Shown here: one piece after another, positions 23,441-35,838 of the stretch
How positions within the stretch are numbered: the first letter of the stretch is position 1
Layout: each line of letters opens with the position of its first letter
NCBI GenBank assembly: GCA_033964015.1
Contig: CM066913.1
Span: forward strand, 18,065,854-18,129,853
Direction of reading: 5' to 3'
DNA: 64,000 bases
Origin: Scolanthus callimorphus
Taxonomy: Eukaryota; Cnidaria; Anthozoa; Actiniaria; Edwardsiidae
Position numbers and translations under genes: made by a program
Notes under the pieces: model-generated
Told to the model about the DNA's origin: nothing
The model's database searches: none
What the model saw: the letters and a program-made list of their open reading frames with translations, nothing else

Positions 23441-24321
23441 GGGGGGGGGATATTTTTTGTCGGGGATGATCGTCGAAAATTTTCAGTTTCACCCCTAAAA
23501 GATGCCAAACATGGCGGGCCGTGGCGTGGCTCAAACAATTTATTACCCTAAAAGATGCCCTAAAAGATGAGGCCTTATGTACCAAGTAGGCGCGAAGGAC
23601 ACAGGTAAAGCCGGGGAAATACGAGGCACAAAATCCCTCAACTTGTCGCGCGACATTGCTGCGTTGCAAGTCTAATGTTTGTTGCTCGTTTTTCATCAAA
23701 TTCACAACTTGTCGCGCCATATTTTGTTTTGATGATCACACATGCGAGACCAAGGCGAATTTGGCCCCTTAGTACTTCATTTCTATTGACCAACCAACTT
23801 GAATCGTAGGCAAAATGTTGCGCGACAAGTTGTGTGTTTCATGAAAAACGAGCAACAAAGCCAGAATTTGTGTCTCAAAGTAGACCCGCGCTCTACTTCG
23901 CGCAACACGTTTTCACAACCTGCAACAAATGTTTTTGTTGCGCAACAAGTTGTGGCGCGAGATGAAAAACGCGCAACATCGATCATCAACTTGCAACGCA
24001 ACAATGTTGCGCGACAAGTTGAGGGATTTTGTGCCTCGTATTTCCCTGGCTTAACAGATGAAAGATACCCTACAAGAAATTTCCGTGATTGTTTCTAATT
24101 TATCGTCTTCTCATCGAATAATCTCTCTTTTTTTAGACGGTTTTTAGAAGTACCATCATGAGGAAAAGCAATTTGGACACAGTTTCGGCCCTAAAAGATA
24201 CCAATCTCCCTAAAATTTATTGAAGATCGAAATCACCCCTAAAAGAGACCAAACCATCGTGGTTTGGTCCCCTTAAAGATACGACGATCATCCCCGACCA
24301 AAAAATAAGTGACAAGGGGGG
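23441..24321. mobile_element. Poly-G-tipped element, family 1, carrying a nested MITE
   Basis: Starts with nine G and 'atattttttgtcggggatgatcgtc'. It ends 'gacgatcatccccgaccaaaaaataag' plus a short G run. Its body matches the copy at 3444-3906. It is interrupted at 23609-24052 by another element. Confidence 0.65.
23609..24052. mobile_element. Nested foldback MITE with GGGAAATACGAGGC ends
   Basis: Inverted ends of about 60 bp (GGGAAATACGAGGCACAAAA, then CCCTCAACTTGTCGCGC). Candidate 8-bp target copies are ACAGGTAA and ACAGATGA, and the intact family-1 copy at 3444 shows the uninterrupted target. 'ttgcgcgacaagttg' recurs inside. Confidence 0.65.
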
Positions 24322-24722
24322 TCCAGCAACAAAGTCACGTGACATTACGTCATCGATGACGTCATCAAAACTAGAACATTGATATCTCGGGAAGGGAAGG
24401 GGGCCAAACGTCGAAAACTTGGATAAACAATATCCACGATTTCACCGAGGCACTCGGTGCCTTTGATTCTGTTCTGCGCCACGCCGGCGAGTTTGAAAAT
24501 CAAGCTAACGAGATTAGTAAAAAATGCTCGACAAAACGGGGAACGAGGTATAAGTCATTACATAAAAAAGCCTTATAACTTGAAAATGCCCATACAGGAG
24601 CGATCCTCCTCACAGTTGTTAGTCATTAATGTACGGTAGAAATGTTTTCTCTTTTCTCGCCTGAGCGAAAGCGAAAGAGAATAGAAGTGAAGCCTTATAA
24701 CCACGGCACTACCGTACTCACA

Positions 24723-24977
24723 CGGGCCATTGAACAAATTCCTCCATTGTCTCCTCTTCAGAGCCAGGTGTTACATGTCCCTCCAATTCAGTCCTAGTTC
24801 ATATATCTTCATCTTTTTCTCCGTATCCCTCCTCCAGATGTTTCTAGGGCGAGCCCTCCCCCTCTTGCCTTGAGGATTCCACCGCAGGCCTTGTCTGGTT
24901 ATACTGCCTGGGGGACGTCTAAGTGTGTCACCCAGCCAGGTCCACTTCCGCAACGGCTTCACGATTGGTAGTTGTGC
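24723..24977 (-). pseudogene. LINE (RTE/CR1-like) C-terminal fragment with a stop
   Basis: The minus strand reads LRKWTWLGDTLRRPPGSITR, QGLRWNPQGKRGRARPRNIW, RRDTEKKMKI, then NWRDM, a stop, and HLALKRRQWRNLFNGP. This is the conserved C-terminus of RTE-type reverse transcriptases ('LRWNPQGKRkRGRPk.TWRR'). It is cut off upstream by the element at 24977. Confidence 0.7.
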
Positions 24978-25123
24978 AGGGGCGTGGCCAGGGGGGGGCA
25001 CAGGGCGCCGCGGCCCCCTTTTCTCGGGAGATTTTCTAAATGCTCGTCCCATGTCTTCACTATCAGCCCCCCCCCCCCCCCCCCCCCCCCCAACCCCCAA
25101 CCAAAATTCCTGGCTACGCCGCT
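24977..25123. mobile_element. MITE with AGGGGCGTGGCCAGG ends and a poly-C core
   Basis: Left AGGGGCGTGGCCAGG matches the inverted right end CCTGGCTACGCCGCT. It holds a C run of about 23 at 25069-25091. Flanks 'gttgtg' and 'gttatg' may be a worn target duplication. It sits in the LINE fragment. Confidence 0.5.
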
Positions 25124-25635
25124 GTTATGTAACAAAACTTCTTATTTCACGTCTTGTCTTCGGGGACGACGGGAGGTAACCATCGGGATCTTCCCTTGTC
25201 AGCAGGTCTGCAACGAAGAGGAAAAGCACAACCGACTACAACCGCTTACTCCATTTTACGTTGATTTATTCCATAACTCCTCGAATACAACTCTCCCCTC
25301 TCCTTTATCCACCGTATACAATTTTGCTTTATCCAATTCTCTACATCTAGGAATCACACATTTTTATACTCTACAATCTGTCAATCATTCTAAGCTTTAT
25401 TCATTTGTGACGTGACGTCGCTTACTAACCTAAATCTGTCTAAATATGTAATGTTTATCCTAAATATAGAAAAATGCCGAGACGTTGAAAGTTGACTTCT
25501 TTTGGATTGAGCAACGTACTAATTACTTTCTACTAAGATGTTTACAAATATAAAGTTTCATGGCATTTTTCCCATTCAACTGTCAAAATACGTGACTGCG
25601 TACTTGCACACAAATTTGTCGTGTGTCGACGTTGG
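25124..25635. other. No gene recognised
   Basis: AT-rich spacer between the LINE/MITE pair and the satellite. No domain or repeat identified. Confidence 0.5.
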
Positions 25636-25918
25636 TTTGCTAACCACGGTACTACCGTACTTATACCCTTGGTTAACGGGAGTCAAATCAAGTGAAACAT
25701 TTTGACCACGGTACTACCGTACTCATTCCTTTGGTTAACGGAAGTCAAATAACGAAGCCTTAAAACCATGGTACCACAGCACTTATACACTTGGTTAACG
25801 GGAGTCAAATAGCGAAGCCTTTTAACCACGGTACTACCGTACTCATATCCTTGGTTAAGTGGAGTCAAATAGTGAAGCCTTATAACCACGGTATTACCGT
25901 ACTCATACCCTTGGTTAA
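25636..25918 (+). repeat. 60-bp satellite, block B (plus orientation)
   Basis: Nearly five units of the 60-bp repeat ending in the TTAA at 25915-25918, where an element is inserted. The next plus-oriented unit resumes at 26576. Confidence 0.85.
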
Positions 25919-26575
25919 GGTTATTCCCCTGTTTTGCACGGCGCACGCTGTTCTGCGCATGGACGCGCGATCAATTCGTTCGGAAATGACGCAATCGAGC
26001 GCGAGCGCGCAAGCTAAATATCCCCATTTGAGCGAGAAACACCAAGAAAAAGTCGCTTTTTTGGATATTGCGCGAAAACAAGATTGGGGCACCCCCATTT
26101 TTTATTTTACCATTTTGATAAAACTATCATTCCCCTGTTATAAAAAAAGTTTAAAGAAATTTCCACGACAAGTTTTTGAGCTATCGTCATGAAAAGCCAC
26201 ACAATGAGGCACCAAAGACTCTCAAATTATCACGAGCGGTGCGCACATTTTTGCACATTTTCAAGAGTAGCGTCAACACACATAGAAAATTAAACATTCC
26301 AATGTTCGTCCTAGGTAGTGAAGTTATGTTCAAACTTGCAAGCGAACTGGATTGCTTCATTAGTGAGCGTTTTATCGCAATTTTCTTGTTTCACGTATTC
26401 CTTCACAAAATAGCCCTCAGCCACTACAAATGGGGTATGTTTGCGCCATCACAGTTTCTAAACGAGCATGGGCACACCCTCTTTTATTTCATATTTTCAT
26501 TCCTTATATACTAAATAGCAAATAGACAAATTAAGATAAAAATTCTACGACAAGTTTTATTTCAGGGGAATTACC
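25919..26575. mobile_element. TTAA-flanked element inserted in the satellite (piggyBac-like MITE)
   Basis: TTAA at 25915-25918 and 26576-26579. Inverted ends GGTTATTCCCCTG and CAGGGGAATTACC. The 657-bp body has two loosely similar halves and no transposase. Every satellite unit contains GTTAAC, so TTAA targets are plentiful. Confidence 0.7.
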
Positions 26576-29500
26576 TTAACGGGAGTCAAATAGTGAAGCG
26601 TATAACCAAGGCACTACCGTACTCATACCCTTGGTTAACGGGAGTCAAATAGTGAAGCCTTATAACCACGGCACTACCGTACTCATACCCTTGGTTAACG
26701 GGAGTCTAATTATAGTGAAGCCTTACAACCACGGCACTACCGTACACATGCCCGTGGTTAAGGGGAGTCAAATAGTGAAGCCTTATTTAACCACGGTGTC
26801 ACCGTACTCATACCCTTGGTTAAGGGGAGTCAATAGTGAAGCCTTATAACCACGGTACTACCGTACTCATACCCTTGGTTAAGGGGAGTCAATAGTGAAG
26901 CCTTATAACCACGGTACTACCGTACTCATACCCTTGGTTAAACGGGAGTCAAATAGTGAAGCCTTATGAACAAGATACTACCGTACTCATACCCCTGGTT
27001 AAGGGGAGTCAAATAGTGAAGCCTTACAACCACGGTATTACCGTACTCATACCCTTGGTTAACGGGAGTCTAATTATAGTGAAGCCTTACAACCACGGTA
27101 CTACCGTACACATGCCCGTGGTTAAGGGGAGTCAAATAGTGAAGCCTTATTTAACCACGGTGTCACCGTACTCATACCCTTGGTTAAGGGGAGTCAATAG
27201 TGAAGCCTTATAACCACGGTACTACCGTACTCATACCCTTGGTTAAGGGGAGTCAATAGTGAAGCCTTATAACCACGGTACTACCGTACTCATACCCTTG
27301 GTTAAACGGGAGTCAAATAGTGAAGCCTTATGAACAAGATACTACCGTACTCATACCCCTGGTTAAGGGGAGTCAAATAGTGAAGCCTTACAACCACGGT
27401 ATTACCGTACTCATACCCTTTGGTTAACGGGAGTCAAATAATGAAGCCTTACAACCACGGTGCACTACCGTACTCATGCCCGTGGTGAAGGGAGTCAAAT
27501 AGTGAAGCCTTATAACCACGGTGTCACCGTACTCATACCCTTGGTTAACGGGAGTCAAATAGTGAAGCTTTATAACCACGGTACTACCGTACTCATACCA
27601 TTGGTCAACGGGAGTCAAATAGTGAAGCGTTATAACCAAGGCGCTACCGTACTCATATCCTTGGTTAACGGGAGTCTAATAGTGAAGCCTTACAACCACG
27701 GTACTACCGTACTCATACCCTTGGTTAACGGGAGTCAAATAATGAAGCCTTACAACCACGGTACTACAGTACTCATATCCTTGGTTAACGGGAGTCAAAT
27801 AATGAAGCCTTACAACCAACGGTGCACTACCGTACTCATGCCCGTGGTGAAGGGGAGTCAAATAGTGAAGCCTCATAACCATGGTGTCACCGCACTCATA
27901 CCCTTGGTTAACGGGAGTCAAATAGTGAAGCATTTTAACCAAGGCACTACCGTACTCATACCCTTGGTTAACGGAGTCAAATCAAGTGAAATATTTTGAC
28001 CACGGTACTACCGTACTCATACCTTTGGTTAACGAGTCAAATAACGAAGCCTTAAAACCATGGTGCCACAGCACTTATACACTTGGTTAACGGGAGTCAA
28101 ATAGCGAAGCGTTATAACCACGGCACTACCGTACTCATATCCTTGTTTAAGGGGAGTCAAATAGTGAAGCCTTATGACCAAGGTACTACCGTACTCATAC
28201 CCTTGGTTAACGGGAGTCAAATAGTGAAGCCTTATCACCAAGGTACTACCGTACTCATACCCTTGGTCAACGGAAGTCAAATAGTGAAGCCTTATAACCA
28301 CGGTACTACCGTACTCATATCCTTGGTTAAGGGGAGTCAAATAGTGAAGCCTTACAACCACGGTACTACCGTACTCATACCCTTGGTTAACGGGAGTCAA
28401 ATAGTGAAGCCTTATAACCAAGGTACTACCGTACTCATACCCTTGGTTAACGGGAGTCAAATAGTGAAGCCTTATAGCCACGGTACTACCGTACTCATAC
28501 CCTTGGTTAAACGGGAGTCAAATAGTGAAGCCTTATGAACAAGATACTACCGTACTCATACCCTTGGTTAAGGGGAGTCAAATAGTGAAGCCTTACAACC
28601 ACGGTATTACCGTACTCATACCCTTTGGTTAACGGGAGTCAAATAATGAAGCCTTACAACCACGGTGCACTACCGTACTCATGCCCGTGGTGAAGGGAGT
28701 CAAATAGTGAAGCCTTATAACCACGGTGTCACCGTACTCATACCCTTGGTTAACGGGAGTCAAATAGTGAAGCTTAATAACCACGGTACTACCGTACTCA
28801 TACCCTTGGTCAACGGGAGTCAAATAGTGAAGCGTTATAACCAAGGCACTACCGTACTCATATCCTTGGTTAACGGGAGTCTAATAGTGAAGCCTTACAA
28901 CCACGGTACTACCGTACTCATACCCTTGGTTAACGGGAGTCAAATAATGAAGCCTTACAACCACGGTACTACCGTACTCATATCCTTGGTTAACGGGAGT
29001 CAAATAATGAAGCCTTACAACCAACGGTGCACTACCGTACTCATGCCCGTGGTGAAGGGGAGTCAAATAGTGAAGCCTTATAACCACGGTGTCACCGCAC
29101 TCATACCCTTGGTTAACGGGAGTCAAATAGTGAAGCATTTTAACCAAGGCACTACCGTACTCATACCCTTGGTTAACGGAGTCAAATCAAGTGAAATATT
29201 TTGACCACGGTACTACCGTACTCATACCTTTGGTTAACGAGTCAAATAACGAAGCCTTAAAACCATGGTGCCACAGCACTTATACACTTGGTTAACGGGA
29301 GTCAAATAGCGAAGCGTTATAACCACGGCACTACCGTACTCATATCCTTGTTTAAGGGGAGTCAAATAGTGAAGCCTTATGACCAAGGTACTACCGTACT
29401 CATACCCTTGGTTAACGGGAGTCAAATAGTGAAGCCTTATAACCAAGGTACTACCGTACTCATACCCTTGGTCAACGGAAGTCAAATAGTGAAGCCTTAT

Positions 29501-31398
29501 AACCACGGTACTACCGTACTCATACCCTTGGTTAAGGGGAGTCAAATAGTGAAGCCTTACAACCACGGCACTAACGTACTCATACCCTTGGTTAACGGGA
29601 GTCAAATAGTGAAGCCTTATAACCAAGGTACTACCGTACTCATACCCTTGGTTAACGGGAGTCAAATAGTGAAGCCTTATAGCCACGGTACTACCGTACT
29701 CATACCCTTGGTTAAGGGGAGTCAAATAGTGAAGCCTTACAACCACGGTACTACCGTACTCATACCCTTTGTTAATGGGAGCAGATGTGAAGTATTCTAA
29801 CCAAGGTACTACCGTACTCATACACTTGGTTAAGGGGAGTCAACTAGTGAAGCCTTATGACCACGGTACTACCGTACTCATACCCTTGGTTAAACGGGAG
29901 TCAAATAGTGAAGCCTTACAACCACGGTATTACCGTACTCATACCCTTTGGTTAACGGGAGTCAAATAATGAAGCCTTACAACCACGGTGCACTACCGTA
30001 CTCATGCCCGTGGTGAAGGGAGTCAAATAGTGAAGCCTTATAACCACGGTGTCACCGTACTCATACCCTTGGTTAACGGGAGTCAAATAGTGAAGCTTTA
30101 TAACCACGGTACTACCGTACTCATACCCTTGGTCAACGGGAGTCAAATAGTGAAGCGTTATAACCAAGGCACTACCGTACTCATATCCTTGGTTAACGGG
30201 AGTCTAATAGTGAAGCCTTACAACCACGGTACTGCCGTACTCATACCCTTGGTTAACGGGAGTCAAATAATGAAGCCTTACAACCACGGTACTACCGTAC
30301 TCATATCCTTGGTTAACGGGAGTCAAATAATGAAGCCTTACAACAACGGTGCACTACCGTACTCATGCCCGTGGTGAAGGGGAGTCAAATAGTGAAGCCT
30401 TATAACCACGGTGTCACCGCACTCATACCCTTGGTTAACGGGAGTCAAATAGTGAAGCATTTTAACCAAGGCACTACCGTACTCATACCCTTGGTTAACG
30501 GAGTCAAATCAAGTGAAATATTTTGACCACGGTACTACCGTACTCATACCTTTGGTTAACGAGTCAAATAACGAAGCCTTAAAACCATGGTACCACAGCA
30601 CTTATACACTTGGTTAACGGGAGTCAAATAGCGAAGCGTTATAACCACGGCACTACCGTACTCATATCCTTGTTTAAGGGGAGTCAAATAGTGAAGCCTT
30701 ATGACCAAGGTACTACCGTACTGATACCCTTGGTTAACGGGAGTCAAATAGTGAAGCCTTATAACCAAGGTACTACCGTACTCATACCCTTGGTCAACGG
30801 AAGTCAAATAGTGAAGCCTTATAACCACGGTACTACCGTACTCATACCCTTGGTTAACGGGAGTCAAATAGTGAAGCCTTATAACCAAGGTACTACCGTA
30901 CTCATACCCTTGGTTAACGGGAGTCAAATAGTGAAGCCTTATAGCCACGGTACTACCGTACTCATACCCTTGGTTAAGGGGAGTCAAATAGTGAAGCCTT
31001 ACAACCACGGTACTACCGTACTCATACCCTTTGTTAATGGGAGCAGATGTGAAGTATTCTAACCAAGGTACTACCGTACTCATACACTTGGTTAAGGGAG
31101 TCAAATAGTGAAGCCTTATGACCACGGTACTACCGTACTCATACCCTTGGTTAACGGAAGTCAAATAGTGAAGCCTTATAACCACGGTACTACCGTACTC
31201 ATACCCTTGGTTAAGGGGAGTCAAATAGTGAAGCCTTACAACCACGGTACTACCGTACTCATACCCTTCGTTAATGGGAGCAGATGTGAAGTATTCTAAC
31301 CAAGGTACTACCGTACTCATACCCTTGCTTAACTGGAGTCAAATAGTGAAGCCTTTTAACCCCTTGGTTACAGTAGTACCTTACTACCGTACTCATAC

Positions 31399-31774
31399 CC
31401 CGGGGGGGGGGGGGGGGGGGGACTACCTATATTCGAATGCTAGGGGTGACCATCGTATTTTTTAGGGGTTGAAATCGGCGATCTGGTATTTTTAGGGGTT
31501 CGAAAATAAAAAACGGTATAGTAAGAAAAATAGGTATTTTTCTCACGCAAATAAGGTAGTGTTTTTGAAAGTCGAGAGGATACATTTGATGTATATTAAA
31601 TAAACGGCCAGAATAAAAATTGTTGGTATTTTTTAGGGTATTTTAGACTGAGGGGTATTTTTTAGGGTAGAAATTTTTTCCGACCAGGTATTTTTTAGGG
31701 TCAAAATTCGAGTTTCCCGACGGTCACCCCTAGCGTTTTAACCTTAGAGTACCCCCCCCCCCCCCCCCCCCGGG
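31399..31774. mobile_element. Poly-G/poly-C-tipped element, family 2, copy 1
   Basis: About 22 G at the left tip and about 20 C plus GGG at the right. Inner inverted repeat GCTAGGGGTGACC(A/G)TCG. The body repeats 'ggtattttttaggg'. The 10-bp ACTCATACCC of the satellite is present on both sides (31389-31398 and 31775-31784), a clear target duplication. Confidence 0.75.
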
Positions 31775-32875
31775 ACTCATACCCTTCGGGTCAACGGAAG
31801 TCAAATAGTGAAGCCTTATAACAAGGTACTACCGTACTCATACCCTTGGTCAACGGAAGTCAAATAGTGAAGCCTTATATAACAAGGTATGACCTTACTC
31901 ATACCCTTGATTAACGGGAGTCAAATAGTGAAGCCTTATGACCACGGTACTACCGTACTCATACCCTTGGTTAACGGGAGCAGATGTGAAGTATTCTAAC
32001 CAAGGTACTACCGTACTCATACCCTTGGTTAACGGGAGTCAAACAGTGAAGCCTTATAACCACGGTACTACCGTACTCATACCCTTGGTTAACGGGAGTC
32101 AAATAGTGAAGCCTTATGACCAAGGTACTACCGTACTGATACCCTTGGTTAACGGGAGTCAAATAGTGAAGCCTTATAACCAAGGTACTACCGTACTCAT
32201 ACCCTTGGTCAACGGAAGTCAAATAGTGAAGCCTTATAACCACGGTACCACCGTACTCATACCCTTGGTCAACGGAAGTCAAATAGTGAAGCCTTATAAC
32301 CACGGTACTACCGTACTCATACCCTTGGTTAACGGGAGTCAAATAGTGAAGCCTTATAACCAAGGTACTACCGTACTCATACCCTTGGTTAACGGGAGTC
32401 AAATAGTGAAGCCTTATAGCCACGGTACTACCGTACTCATACCCTTGGTTAAGGGGAGTCAAATAGTGAAGCCTTACAACCACGGTACTACCGTACTCAT
32501 ACCCTTTGTTAATGGGAGCAGATGTGAAGTATTCTAACCAAGGTACTACCGTACTCATACACTTGGTTAAGGGGAGTCAAATAGTGAAGCCTTATGACCA
32601 CGGTACTACCGTACTCATACCCTTGGTTAACGGAAGTCAAATAGTGAAGCCTTATAACCACGGTACTACCGTACTCATACCCTTGGTTAAGGGGAGTCAA
32701 ATAGTGAAGCCTTACAACCACGGTACTACCGTACTCATACCCTTCGTTAATGGGAGCAGATGTGAAGTATTCTAACCAAGGTACTACCGTACTCATACCC
32801 TTGCTTAACTGGAGTCAAATAGTGAAGCCTTTTAACCCCTTGGTTACGGTAGTACTTACTACCGTACTCATACCC

Positions 32876-33239
32876 CGGGGGGGGGGGGGGGACTACCTAT
32901 ATTCGAATGCTAGGGGTGACCATCGTATTTTTTAGGGGTTGAAATCGGCGATCTGGTATTTTTTAGGGGTTCGAAAATAAAAAACGGTATAGTAAGAAAA
33001 ATAGGTATTTTTCTCACGCAAATAAGGTAGTGTTTTTGAAAGTCGAGAGGATACATTTGATGTATATTAAATAAACGGCCAGAATAAAAATTGTTGGTAT
33101 TTTTTAGGGTATTTTTAGACTGAGGGGTATTTTTTAGGGTAGAAATTTTTTCCGACCAGGTATTTTTTAGGGTCAAAATTCGAGTTTCCCGACGGTCACC
33201 CCTAGCGTTTTAACCTTAGAGTACCCCCCCCCCCCCGGG
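32876..33239. mobile_element. Poly-G/poly-C-tipped element, family 2, copy 2
   Basis: Same element and same flanking ACTCATACCC as copy 1, with shorter G and C tips. The surrounding satellite units are also shared, so this copy arose by duplication of a whole block, not by a second insertion. Confidence 0.75.
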
Positions 33240-35048
33240 ACTCATACCCTTCGGGTCAACGGAAGTCAAATAGTGAAGCCTTATAACAAGGTACTACCGT
33301 ACTCATACCCTTGGTCAACGGAAGTCAAATAGTGAAGCCTTATATAACAAGGTATGACCTTACTCATACCCTGATTAACGGGAGTCAAATAGTGAAGCCT
33401 TATGACCACGGTACTACCGTACTCATACCCTTGGTTAACGGGAGCAGATGTGAAGTATTCTAACCAAGGTACTACCGTACTCATACCCTTGGTTAACGGG
33501 AGTCAAACAGTGAAGCCTTATAACCACGGTACTACCGTACTCATACCCTTGGTTAACGGGAGTCAAATAGTGAAGCCTTATAACCACGGTACTACCGTAC
33601 TCATACACTTGGTTAATGGGAGCAGATGTGAAGTATTCTAACCAAGGTACTACCGTACTCATACCCTTGGTTAACGGGAGTCAAACAGTGAAGCCTTATA
33701 ACCACGGTACTACCGTACTCATACCCTTGGTTAACGGGAGTCTAATAGTGAAGCCTTATAACCACGGTACTACCGTACTCATACCCTTGTTAACGGGAGT
33801 CAAATAGTGAGGCCTTATAACCACGGTACTACCGTACTCATACCCTTGGTTAATGGGAGCAGATGTGAAGTATTCTAACCAAGGTACTACCGTACTCATA
33901 TCCTTGGATAACGGGAGTCAAATAGTGAAGCCTTTAACCAAGGTACTACCGTACTCATACCCTTGGTCAACGGAAGTCAAATAGTGAAGCCTTATAACAA
34001 GGCACTAACGTACTCATACCCTTGGTTATTGGGAGCAGATGTGAAGTATTCTAACCACGGTACTACCGTACTCATACCCTTGGTTAACGGGAGTCAAATA
34101 GTGAAGCATTATAACCACGGCACTACCGTACTCATCCCTTGGTCAACGGAAGTCAAATAGTGGAGCCTTATAACACTATTTGCATCCCTTGGTTAACGGG
34201 AGTCAAATAATGAAGCCTTAAAAACCACGGTACTACCGTACTCATACCCTTGGTTAAGGGGAGTCAAATAGCGAAGCCTTATAACCACGGTACTACCGTA
34301 CTCATATCCTTGGTTAACGGGAGTCAAATATTGAAGCCTTTTAACAAAGGTACTACCGTACTCATACCCTTGGTTAACGGGAGCCAAATAATGAAGCCTT
34401 ATAACCACGGAACTACCGTACTCATGCCCTTTGTTAAGGGGAGACAAATAGTGAAGCCTTATAACCACGGTGTCACCGTACTCATACCTTTGGTTAACGG
34501 GAGTCAAATAGTGAAGCCTTATAACCACGGTACTACCGTACTCATACACTTGGTTAACAGGAGTCAAATAGTGAAGCATTTTAACCAAGGCACTACCGTA
34601 CTTATACCTTTGGTTTACGGGAGTCAAATAAGGAAGCCTTAAAACCATGGTACCACAGCACTTATACACTTGGTTAACGGGAGTCAAATAGTGAAGCCTT
34701 AACAAGGTATGACCTTACTCATACCCTTGGTTAACGGGAGTCAAATAGTGAAGCCTTATAACCACGGTACTACCGTACTCATACCCTTGGTTAACGGGAG
34801 TCAAATATCGAAGCCTTATAACCACGGTACTACCGTACTCATACCCTTGGTTAAGGGAGTCAAATATCGAAGCCTTACAACCACGGTACTACCGTACTCA
34901 TACCCTTGGTTAACGGGAGTCTAATAATGAAGCGTTATAACCACGGTACTACCGTACTCATACCCTTGGTTAAGGGGGGTCAAATATCGAAGCCTTATAA
35001 CCACGGTACTACCGTACTCATGTCCTTGGTTAACGGGAGTCAAATAGT

Positions 35049-35097
35049 AAATTCATACAAATTAATGTAGAATATCGAACTAGACCACTTTACTGTT
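35049..35097. other. Junction between opposite satellite orientations
   Basis: About 50 bp of non-satellite sequence (aaattcatacaaattaatg...) separates plus-oriented block C from minus-oriented block D. Confidence 0.7.
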
Positions 35098-35605
35098 TAC
35101 CCTTAACAAAGGGTATGAGTACGGTAGTACCGTGGTTATAAGGCTTCACTATTATACTCCCGTTAACCAAGGATATGAGTACGGTAATACCGTGGTTATA
35201 AGGCTTCGCTATTAGACTCCCGTTAACCAAGGATATGAGTACGGTAGTACCGTGGTTATAAGGCTTCGATATTTCACTCCCCTTAACCAAGGGTATGAGT
35301 ACGGTAGTACCTTGGTTAAAAGGCTTCACTATTTGACTCCCGTTAACCAAGGATATGAGTACGGTAGTGCCGTGGTTAAAAGGCTTCACTATTTGACTCC
35401 CGTTAACCAAGTGTATAAGTGCTGTGGTACCATGGTTTTAAGGCTTCGTTATTTGACTCCCGTAAACAAAGGTATAAGTACGGTAGTGCCTTGGTTAAAA
35501 TGTAAGGATATGAGTACGGTAGTACCGTGGTTATAAGGCTTCGATATTTGACTCCCCTTAACCAAGGGTATGAGTACGGTAGTACCTTTTAAAAGGCTTC
35601 ACTAT
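35098..35605 (-). repeat. 60-bp satellite, block D (minus orientation)
   Basis: About eight reversed units, 'gagtacggtagtaccgtggttataaggcttc...'. One unit is shortened near 35500. Confidence 0.85.
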
Positions 35606-35725
35606 TTACTTTACTCTTATGCACCCTTTAGTCATTTCGAGCTATCTTGATTGATGAATGTCAAAGAATGTATTCATATTGTACCAAATGGCAAAAAAGA
35701 AAGCAGACATCGGCAATCAGCAACC

Positions 35726-35838
35726 AGTGGCGGATCCAGGGGTTACACGGAACCCCCCTTGAGCATCACAACAATAAGGATTGTTGTGACATTCTTGAGC
35801 TGTCCAAACCCCTCTTTGTAAAATCCTGGATCCGCCAT
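35726..35838. mobile_element. MITE with AGTGGCGGATCCAGG ends
   Basis: AGTGGCGGATCCAGG at the left and CCTGGATCCGCCATT at the right, an end sequence found in short DNA elements of many animals. The inner part also pairs (ggaacccccctt / aaacccctcttt is a weaker match). Confidence 0.6.

Larger units (their letters stand above)
26576..35048 (+). repeat. 60-bp satellite, block C: the main array, well over 100 units
   Basis: Consensus unit (three parts): TTGGTTAACGGGAGTCAAAT, AGTGAAGCCTTATAACCACG, GTACTACCGTACTCATACCC. AACCAAGG (or AACCACGG) pairs with CCTTGGTT across a short loop, and ACGGTACTACCGT is a palindrome apart from its centre base. Groups of units recur as higher-order repeats: the same block starts near 27424, 28629 and 29952 (offsets 1205 and 1323 bp). 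A larger one that includes an inserted element recurs at an offset of about 1476 bp (31400 and 32876). Long ORFs on both strands follow from the unit length and are not genes. Confidence 0.95.

Noticed and set aside
27460..34705. Many ORFs of 60-250 residues reading 'VNGSQIVKPYNHGTTVLIPL' or 'QGYEYGSTVVIRLHYLTPVN'
   Set aside because: They are translations of the 60-bp satellite, open on both strands because the unit is a multiple of three and lacks stops. No upstream gene structure, and the repeat carries on outside the ORFs.
26576..35048. Regular repeats resembling a CRISPR array
   Set aside because: Units are contiguous with no unique spacers, the DNA is eukaryotic, and no cas genes are present.
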